A stretch of 12,756 nucleotides of DNA from Candidatus Nomurabacteria bacterium (GTDB lineage Bacteria > Patescibacteriota > Minisyncoccia > Phycocordibacterales > PALSA-1337): contig CALRCS010000015.1 of assembly GCA_943354625.1 (NCBI GenBank), positions 1 through 12,756 on the forward strand, in the 5' to 3' direction. The notes under the pieces were generated by a model. The model had not been told where the DNA came from and made no database searches. It saw only the letters and a program-made list of their open reading frames with translations. Below, one piece after another: positions 6,842 through 11,333 of this stretch. The position numbers and the translations under genes are program-made. Positions within the stretch are counted from its first letter, which is position 1, and each line of letters begins with the position of its first letter.

Positions 6842-8614
6842 TTATTTTTTTATTTTCCTCTTTAATAATTCATTTGTTTTCTTCGTCAACAAATCAATCC
6901 TTTGTATGAGTACTTCTATATGTGCTTTATCTTTTTCTCTCTCTGCTCTTGTTAGCTTTTCTATCGCATCACCAAGTTCTTTTCTTATTAAATCTTCTTC
7001 AAAATTAACCATGAGTTCATTTAGGTCATCTTGTAATCCCTTTACATCAAGACCAAATGTTACTTCTGCTTCGAGAAGTAATTCGTCCTTAAAAGGCTCT
7101 ATACTTTTTATTAAATTGTCATAATTTTCTCCTGCAATTGTTCTGATCGAAGTTCTAAGACTTTCGACATCAATGCTAGGACTTGGATTTTTATCTAAAT
7201 AATAAAATAAGCCAAACAGTTTCCTTACTATTGCATCATGTCTTGTCGAAGCAGTATGTTGTGCTTCTATTTTTTTGACACTAGCAACTTCACCTTTCAT
7301 CAAAGCTTCGGTTTTAACCAAATCCTCTCTAATCGATTCTTCGGAAATACCTGTTTTCTCTTTTATCAACTTTATATAGTGTGCTTTTTCCATCGCGCCT
7401 GTAAGAGGAGCAATAAATGGAAATACATTGTCCCGAAGTGCTTGTGGCAACTTGCGTGGATCAAGGTTTTGTAAAAGCACAGTATTAAGTTGAAATTCTA
7501 CCACAGGTTTGGAATTACGCAAGACATTCTTCCATAACTCAGGATCAGCAAGAACAAGATCAGCGGGATCCTTCCCTTCGGGCAAATCTGCAATCTTTAC
7601 ATCCATTCCAAGTCCAAGAGCTATACTGGCGGAACGCATAGCAGCTTTTCTTCCTGCAGGATCTGAGTCAAAAGCTAAAATAATATTATTTGAAAGTCTT
7701 TTTACAATTCCTAAATTATTTACTACATTATCTTTAGAAGTGAGCGTATCAGCAAGTGCCGTTCCAGAAACTGCTACAGTATTTTTGATTCCACTCTGAT
7801 GTGAAAGCACTAGATCCATCTGTCCTTCTACTAAAATAGAATAATTTTTAATCCTAATTTCTTGTTTTGCTTTATCTATTCCATAAAGTACGGTTGATTT
7901 ATTAAATAAAATTGTATCAGGGCTATTTAAATATTTTGCAGATTTTCCATCATCTTTCAAAATTCTTCCAGAAAAAGCTATAACTCGCCCACTGGAATCT
8001 GCTATAGGAAACATTATACGCCCGCGAAAACGGTCATAATATTCTTTAGATTTTCCATTTTCATCTGCTTCAGGTTTCTTTATGAGGCCGGCTTTATCCA
8101 TATCCACATCACTATATTTTTTTTCTTTCAAATATGTATACAGAAGTCTCCAATCTGGTGGAATATATCCAATACGAAATTTCTTTGCTGTCTCTTCAGT
8201 AATTCCCCTAGCTTTTACATAGTCTATTGCCTCCTGTGAATTTTTTAAATTTTCCTCAAAAAACTTTGTCGAGTCTTCCATTATCGCAAGCAATCTCTCC
8301 TTTTCAGTTTTATTTAAATCCTGTGCCCCACCAAATTCTAGAGTCACCCCAGCTCTCTCTGCTAGGAGTTTCAGAGCACCCATAAAATCCAATCCTTCAA
8401 ATTTCTCGACAAAAGAAAAAATATCTCCCTTTTCACTACAACCAAAACAGTAATATCCACCTCTGTCTGGAGATACAAAAAAAGATGGAGTTTTTTCATT
8501 ATGAAAAGGACACTTACCCTTCAGGTTTTTCCCCGCTCGGTCAAGCTTTATATATGAGCCAACAACATCCTCTATGGTTAGCCTCTCTTTAATTTTTTCA
8601 ACATTTGAGGACAT
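6842..8614 (-). CDS. dnaG: DNA primase DnaG
   Basis: The protein has 590 residues, close to the usual length, and synthesises RNA primers at the replication fork. The N-terminal CHC2 zinc-binding domain has ligands C35, H38, C56 and C59 (CPFHNEKTPSF, YYCFGC). The catalytic core follows, with EYYDRFRGRIMFPI (191-204) and the TOPRIM signatures LVEGQMD (E264), AVSGTAL (281-287) and AFDSDPAGR (D316, D318). The C-terminal 130 or so residues are helical, diverged, and in the place of the DnaB-helicase-interacting domain. The ATG at 8614 gives the expected MSSNVEKIKERLTIEDVVGSY start with no Shine-Dalgarno sequence. It is the first gene of a three-gene operon ending in rpoD, as in the rpsU-dnaG-rpoD macromolecular synthesis operon of E. 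coli, but without rpsU in this window. Confidence 0.97.
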   Translation of the reverse strand: MSSNVEKIKERLTIEDVVGSYIKLDRAGKNLKGKCPFHNEKTPSFFVSPDRGGYYCFGCSEKGDIFSFVEKFEGLDFMGALKLLAERAGVTLEFGGAQDLNKTEKERLLAIMEDSTKFFEENLKNSQEAIDYVKARGITEETAKKFRIGYIPPDWRLLYTYLKEKKYSDVDMDKAGLIKKPEADENGKSKEYYDRFRGRIMFPIADSSGRVIAFSGRILKDDGKSAKYLNSPDTILFNKSTVLYGIDKAKQEIRIKNYSILVEGQMDLVLSHQSGIKNTVAVSGTALADTLTSKDNVVNNLGIVKRLSNNIILAFDSDPAGRKAAMRSASIALGLGMDVKIADLPEGKDPADLVLADPELWKNVLRNSKPVVEFQLNTVLLQNLDPRKLPQALRDNVFPFIAPLTGAMEKAHYIKLIKEKTGISEESIREDLVKTEALMKGEVASVKKIEAQHTASTRHDAIVRKLFGLFYYLDKNPSPSIDVESLRTSIRTIAGENYDNLIKSIEPFKDELLLEAEVTFGLDVKGLQDDLNELMVNFEEDLIRKELGDAIEKLTRAEREKDKAHIEVLIQRIDLLTKKTNELLKRKIKK

Positions 8615-8642
8615 ATATGATATCTAGATAGATAGTATATAT

Positions 8643-8670
8643 AGTATATAGGATTTAAGGGAGATGTCAC
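8643..8670 (-). promoter_or_regulatory. Candidate promoter of the dnaG operon
   Basis: On the minus strand GTGACA (8670-8665) is followed after 16 bp by TATACT (8648-8643), about 28 bp before the dnaG ATG. A second TATACT lies 9 bp further on (8639-8634), part of an imperfect TAGTATATA duplication, without its own -35. The promoter starts just after the intrinsic terminator of the upstream cassette, which is where a fresh start is needed. Confidence 0.5.
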
Positions 8671-8699
8671 GAAAATAGGTGCGGATATAAAATCTATAT

Positions 8700-8731
8700 A
8701 AAAAAATGAGCCCCCAGTATGTCGGGGGCTC
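8700..8731 (-). terminator. Strong intrinsic terminator of the PEP-CTERM cassette
   Basis: GAGCCCCC (8708-8715) and GGGGGCTC (8724-8731) form a perfect 8-bp stem with an 8-nt loop. On the minus strand the stem is followed by one A and then seven T (8706-8700). It begins 17 nt after the stop of the 68-codon gene and insulates the dnaG promoter from it. Confidence 0.9.
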
Positions 8732-8747
8732 GGTGGCAACTGGCAAC

Positions 8748-8954
8748 TCACGCTGTCAGTGTCACCATCTTCACCTCTTTTGTCTCGAATACGTATGTAT
8801 GCTGCCCTTTCCCAAGGGTACAAACCCCGTTTTCGACGTGCTGAACGGTTCCATAGACCGTGACTGAACCATTAATAGTGATACCGATCACTATGTCTTT
8901 CCCCACGAATTCGAGTAGTGCCCCGTGGATTGACGTGTATGGCTTACTTTTCAT
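8748..8954 (-). CDS. Small hypothetical protein, Sm/SH3-like beta-barrel pattern
   Basis: The 68-residue protein is not recognised by name. The ATG at 8954 overlaps the 3' end of the PEP-CTERM-like gene by 11 bp; an ATG further upstream at 8996 would add a basic stretch and a 53-bp overlap and is less likely. The sequence is almost all beta: LLEFVGKDIVIGITINGS, then VTVYGTVQHVENGVCTLG, then TYVFETKEVKMVTL. The order, with GK followed by alternating hydrophobics, a turn at NG, then G-x-V, resembles Sm/LSM or SH3-type small barrels. I infer this from pattern only, and no RNA-binding signature such as that of Hfq is evident. There is no signal peptide, so it is probably cytoplasmic. It shares the promoter, terminator and elevated G+C of the upstream gene, so the two probably moved together. 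Confidence 0.65.
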   Translation of the reverse strand: MKSKPYTSIHGALLEFVGKDIVIGITINGSVTVYGTVQHVENGVCTLGKGQHTYVFETKEVKMVTLTA

Positions 8955-9570
8955 GTTTTTCTTTTTTTGATTTGTATACCGTCGTAAAGCCGACAAGGGT
9001 AATTAACCCTAGAACACCCAATAGACTACTAGTCTCAGGGACCTGGAAAAATGGGTGGTACTTCAATTCCCCCGCTTCCCACTTCTCAGTTGCCCCAAGA
9101 GTGTCGTACGCCCTCTGAAAGAAAGTAAATTCAGCATCTGTCACGACGCCTTCATCATTTCTTTCGAACTGATTCACTTCGAACCACCCGAGGGATCTGT
9201 AATTTATACTGCTACCTCCAGATAACTGAACCACAGGATTGGTACTGAAGACATCCCAATGTGTGGCGGCTTCATATCTTCCGAGTTGGAAGTCTTCTCC
9301 AGCCTGTCCTGTCCCAAATTTTAGATCCCATTTATCCTCCCACCATACTGAAGTACCAACCTGGACTGAAAAGACTCCTAATAGTCCGGGTTGAGTCCAC
9401 GACGTGAAGGTGAATTGCGGGGATTTGAAATCGAAAGTCTTTCCCTGTCCAACGTAGCTTGATGGTGAGCTTGTAAAATACAGCTCACTTTCGGCTTTTA
9501 CTATTGTTAAGGTTGCGGTTAAGGTTAAAATGGTAGCAACTGCCACCACTATCATCGATATTTTTTTCAT
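8944..9570 (-). CDS. Secreted protein with PEP-CTERM-like C-terminal sorting signal
   Basis: The protein has 208 residues. A clear signal peptide (MKKISMIVVAVATILTL through VKA) predicts cleavage after A26. The mature part is beta-rich with many aromatics, including SSPSSYVGQGKTFDF, WWEDKWDLKFGTG, LGRYEAATHWDVF, QLSGGSSINY and GWFEVNQF. I recall similar patterned secreted proteins of unknown function in other bacteria but cannot name a family. The C-terminus from residue 177 is VPETSSLLGVLGLITLVGF followed by TTVYKSKKEKHEK: a V-P-E-x motif, a hydrophobic helix and a basic tail, the tripartite form of PEP-CTERM signals processed by exosortases. The third motif residue is Thr instead of Pro. 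Its own promoter and Shine-Dalgarno sequence precede it. G+C is about 40-48% in sampled lines, against about one third nearby. The gene is convincing; sorting by an exosortase is inferred, since no such enzyme is in the window. Confidence 0.8.
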   Translation of the reverse strand: MKKISMIVVAVATILTLTATLTIVKAESELYFTSSPSSYVGQGKTFDFKSPQFTFTSWTQPGLLGVFSVQVGTSVWWEDKWDLKFGTGQAGEDFQLGRYEAATHWDVFSTNPVVQLSGGSSINYRSLGWFEVNQFERNDEGVVTDAEFTFFQRAYDTLGATEKWEAGELKYHPFFQVPETSSLLGVLGLITLVGFTTVYKSKKEKHEK

Positions 9571-9581
9571 AGATCAACTAA

Positions 9582-9619
9582 CTCCAAAACAATAATACAT
9601 GAAACTTGAATTTTGTCAA
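9582..9619 (-). promoter_or_regulatory. Promoter and ribosome binding site of the PEP-CTERM cassette
   Basis: On the minus strand a consensus TTGACA (9619-9614), a 16-bp spacer and TATTAT (9597-9592) make the best sigma-70-type promoter of the window. GGAG (9585-9582) follows, 11 nt before the ATG at 9570. The TGA inside the -35 hexamer is also the stop codon of rnhB. The leader of roughly 15-20 nt contrasts with the leaderless neighbours. Confidence 0.75.
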
Positions 9620-10230
9620 TGGGGTAGCCCTTTTAAAAAACTCCTCCTATGCAAATCACATAAACCTCGATTCTTTATAGCCCTATAATGCCCCTTCGTC
9701 CCATACCCTTTATTCACCTCAAATCCATAGCCTGGATATTTCAGAGCCCACTTTCTCATCTTTCTATCACGTAGAACTTTTGCACAAATTGATGCTAGAG
9801 CTATCACTTTTTCTTTTACATCTCCCTTTATTATCGTCTTTTGATTTATATATTCTAGAGGTGCTTTCAATCCACCATCGAGTAAGACTAAAACTTCAGC
9901 CGGCTTTATTTTGTTTTTTACAATTAATTTATTTACAGAAATTTTTAATGCATTTTTTATTGCAAAAGAAAGCCCTTTTGTGTCAATTACTTTTTCTGAT
10001 TGAAAGGTGACAGTAAAATCAATTAGACTTAGACTTCTTGCCTTTTCTATTTTCTTAAACCACTCTTCCCTTTTTTCTTCTGAAAGTTGTTTAGATTCTT
10101 TTACACCCTTAAAAAAACTTACTGATTCTTTTTTTAAAAAAACAAAAACTCCAACAGCTACTGGACCAGCAATAGGGCCTCTACCAACTTCATCAATACC
10201 AATTAAGTATTTAAAGTCTTTTCTTTTCAT
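9616..10230 (-). CDS. rnhB: Ribonuclease HII
   Basis: The protein has 204 residues, a normal length, and cleaves the RNA strand of RNA-DNA hybrids and single ribonucleotides left in DNA. The fold begins GIDEVGRGPIAGP with catalytic D13 and E14. The further metal ligands are D118 (VLLDGG) and D155 (ASICAKVLRDR), and the family motif YGTKGHY lies at 176-182. All four acidic residues expected for type 2 RNase H are present. The ATG at 10230 overlaps the upstream BRO-domain gene by 20 bp, implying co-transcription and probable translational coupling. No good Shine-Dalgarno sequence is seen. Its TGA stop is embedded in the -35 element of the next promoter. RNase HIII is excluded by length and by the lack of its N-terminal domain. 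Confidence 0.96.
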   Translation of the reverse strand: MKRKDFKYLIGIDEVGRGPIAGPVAVGVFVFLKKESVSFFKGVKESKQLSEEKREEWFKKIEKARSLSLIDFTVTFQSEKVIDTKGLSFAIKNALKISVNKLIVKNKIKPAEVLVLLDGGLKAPLEYINQKTIIKGDVKEKVIALASICAKVLRDRKMRKWALKYPGYGFEVNKGYGTKGHYRAIKNRGLCDLHRRSFLKGLPH

Positions 10231-11029
10231 TAAGATCTTTGAAATTCTTTTCTGAAACTATAGATTTATTTAACTTCTTCTCAAGCTGTTTGCGTGCACC
10301 ACCAGCTATATCTCCACCAATCTTTGCATCTTCTTTTAACTTATTAACTCCTTTTGAATTTTCAGTTCTATGTATTTCAGTAGTAGAACGCTCACCAAGC
10401 ATAGTAAAGATAAGTTCAAAATCATCCATATGATCTCTTAGATTCTCTTTATCAAGTCCTTTTAGATTTTTATATTCTTCTGGTGTTACTCCAAAAGTTG
10501 CTTTGGAAATCTCTGCGGTTAATATTTCATAATCCCTTTTCTCTTCTGCCCCGCGATTTTTCCACTCATCAGTAAGTTCTTCACGAATAGCAATTCCACG
10601 CATTCTCTTTTCAATCCAATCGTCAGGATAACCCTTTAATTTGTAAAGCATCCTTGTTCTTTTTGTAGCCAATTCAGGATTCTCAATTTCTTGCATTCTC
10701 TCATAGCCTACCTTTGCCAACCACCTTTTAAAGGGTTCAGCTTTAGGGGATGGAATTGACTGAACTATACGAAAAATGCCTTCTGTACTTGCGCAATCAG
10801 TTTCCCGCATTTTTCCATCTTCTGCTTCCAATTTCAACCCGTGACAAAATGTCACAACTTTACTTCCCTCCTCTTTTAGTCTCTGCTTAAGTTTTCTCCA
10901 GTAAGCACCCGCATCTGGACTATCAGTTAGTACTCCACACACATCCACAACAGAAAAATACCACTCTTTCTCATATAGAGTCCTTCGTATATTTTTTCCT
11001 TTGAATAAAATAATATGGTTATATTCCAT
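10211..11029 (-). CDS. BRO-N domain protein (phage antirepressor/DinD-like)
   Basis: The protein has 272 residues. Residues about 5-112 fit a BRO-N domain: ILFKGKNIRRTLYEKEWYFSVVDVCGVL, in register, then the STEGIFRIVQSIPSPKAEPFKRWLAKVG block typical of phage antirepressors and baculovirus BRO proteins. The C-terminal half is helical and charged. It carries ATKRTRMLYKLKGYPDDWIEKRMRGIA, the TTEIHRTE segment and GGDIAGGARKQLE (238-250), a block I also associate with DinD-like proteins. Expected behaviour is DNA binding and regulation; the targets are unknown. The family is common both in prophages and as solitary chromosomal genes, and no other phage genes lie nearby. It overlaps rnhB by 20 bp and would be transcribed with it. 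A -10-like hexamer lies 6 nt before the ATG. Confidence 0.83.
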   Translation of the reverse strand: MEYNHIILFKGKNIRRTLYEKEWYFSVVDVCGVLTDSPDAGAYWRKLKQRLKEEGSKVVTFCHGLKLEAEDGKMRETDCASTEGIFRIVQSIPSPKAEPFKRWLAKVGYERMQEIENPELATKRTRMLYKLKGYPDDWIEKRMRGIAIREELTDEWKNRGAEEKRDYEILTAEISKATFGVTPEEYKNLKGLDKENLRDHMDDFELIFTMLGERSTTEIHRTENSKGVNKLKEDAKIGGDIAGGARKQLEKKLNKSIVSEKNFKDLNEKKRL

Positions 11030-11035
11030 ATATGA

Positions 11036-11063
11036 ATTATCCCAACCTCAAGAATAAAAGCAA
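11036..11063 (-). promoter_or_regulatory. Candidate promoter of the BRO-rnhB operon, leaderless
   Basis: On the minus strand TTGCTT (11063-11058), a 16-bp spacer and GATAAT (11041-11036) lie so that only 6 nt separate the hexamer from the ATG at 11029. The expected transcription start coincides with the initiation codon. Confidence 0.45.
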
Positions 11064-11103
11064 GGGCTAAGATCATAATAATTTTATCAAAATTTCATAA
11101 GTC

Positions 11104-11123
11104 TGTGGATAGGTTGTTGATAA
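11104..11123 (+). repeat. Two DnaA-box-like 9-mers one helical turn apart
   Basis: TGTGGATAG (11104-11112) and TGTTGATAA (11115-11123) each match the DnaA box TGTGGATAA at 8 of 9 positions. They share orientation and are 11 bp apart. They sit directly upstream of the -35 of the plus-strand promoter. This may be a regulatory direct repeat; chance is possible in AT-rich DNA. Confidence 0.35.
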
Positions 11124-11128
11124 ACTAT

Positions 11129-11157
11129 TTGACATATATCTTAGACTAGTATATGGT
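11129..11157 (+). promoter_or_regulatory. Promoter of the leader ORF and ABC exporter
   Basis: A consensus TTGACA (11129-11134) and TATGGT (11152-11157) are separated by 17 bp. Transcription would begin near 11164, at or just before the ATG of the leader ORF (11166), leaving almost no 5' untranslated sequence before it. Confidence 0.6.
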
Positions 11158-11165
11158 ATTAGCAC

Positions 11166-11249
11166 ATGAAAAATGTAAACATAAATACAACTAAAGTAAT
11201 TTTCCCAGCAAAAATGTTGGGGGTCTTGCGCTGTGTTATAGGTATTTAA
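11166..11249 (+). CDS. Leader peptide of 27 residues upstream of the ABC exporter
   Basis: An ATG-started frame of 27 codons ends with TAA at 11247-11249. It begins MKNVNINTTK and ends MLGVLRCVIGI. It starts close to the predicted transcription start, stops 27 bp before the pairing part of an intrinsic terminator, and precedes the exporter gene by 84 bp. Codons 21-24 (Leu-Arg-Cys-Val) are also the RNA segment able to pair with the terminator's left arm. This geometry is that of a regulatory leader peptide, whose translation rather than product matters. The second half is rich in Val, Leu and Ile but has no tight codon run, and I do not recognise a known antibiotic stall motif. No Shine-Dalgarno sequence precedes it, so initiation would be leaderless. 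It could also be a chance frame. Confidence 0.5.
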   Translation: MKNVNINTTKVIFPAKMLGVLRCVIGI

Positions 11250-11286
11250 ATAACTCTATTATTTGAATATAAAAAACACCGCGCAA
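11204..11286 (+). promoter_or_regulatory. Candidate attenuator: upstream hairpin and antiterminator pairing
   Basis: A first hairpin can form between CCCAGC (11204-11209) and GTTGGG (11216-11221) with a 6-nt loop and one G-U pair. Next, TTGCGCTGTGTT (11226-11237) is complementary at 11 of 12 positions to AACACCGCGCAA (11275-11286), which is the left arm plus loop of the terminator. The single mismatch is U11232 against C11280. This pairing and the terminator are mutually exclusive. Ribosomes finishing the leader ORF would cover 11226-11237 and allow termination; ribosomes stalled earlier would leave it free to antiterminate. Confidence 0.55.
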
Positions 11287-11303
11287 AGCGGTGTTTTGAT
11301 TTA
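11273..11303 (+). terminator. Intrinsic terminator between leader ORF and ABC exporter
   Basis: AAAACACCGC (11273-11282) and GCGGTGTTTT (11288-11297) form a perfect 10-bp stem with a 5-nt loop. On the plus strand the GC-rich core is followed by TGTTTTGATTT. The same hairpin has a longer T run on the minus strand, but no gene visible in the window would need ending there. It separates promoter and leader ORF from the exporter gene, so it must be read through for exporter expression unless another promoter exists. Confidence 0.8.
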
Positions 11304-11323
11304 GCTCGTTAACAACAAAATAG

Positions 11324-11328
11324 AAAGG
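11324..11328 (+). promoter_or_regulatory. Shine-Dalgarno-like AAAGG of the ABC exporter
   Basis: AAAGG lies 5 nt before the ATG at 11334 and fixes that start; an in-frame TAA (11310-11312) lies just upstream. Confidence 0.55.
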
Positions 11329-11333
11329 TTCAT

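Noticed and set aside
8578..8823. Minus-strand 81-codon open frame across the dnaG start
   Set aside because: It crosses the strong intrinsic terminator and the dnaG promoter and overlaps two better supported genes.
8955..8996. Longer N-terminus for the 68-residue protein
   Set aside because: It would overlap the upstream gene by 53 bp and add a basic stretch unrelated to the beta-rich body; the ATG at 8954 gives a compact product.
11030..11128. Replication origin
   Set aside because: Only two imperfect DnaA-box-like sites, no dnaA or dnaN nearby, and the AT-richness is ordinary for an intergenic region here.
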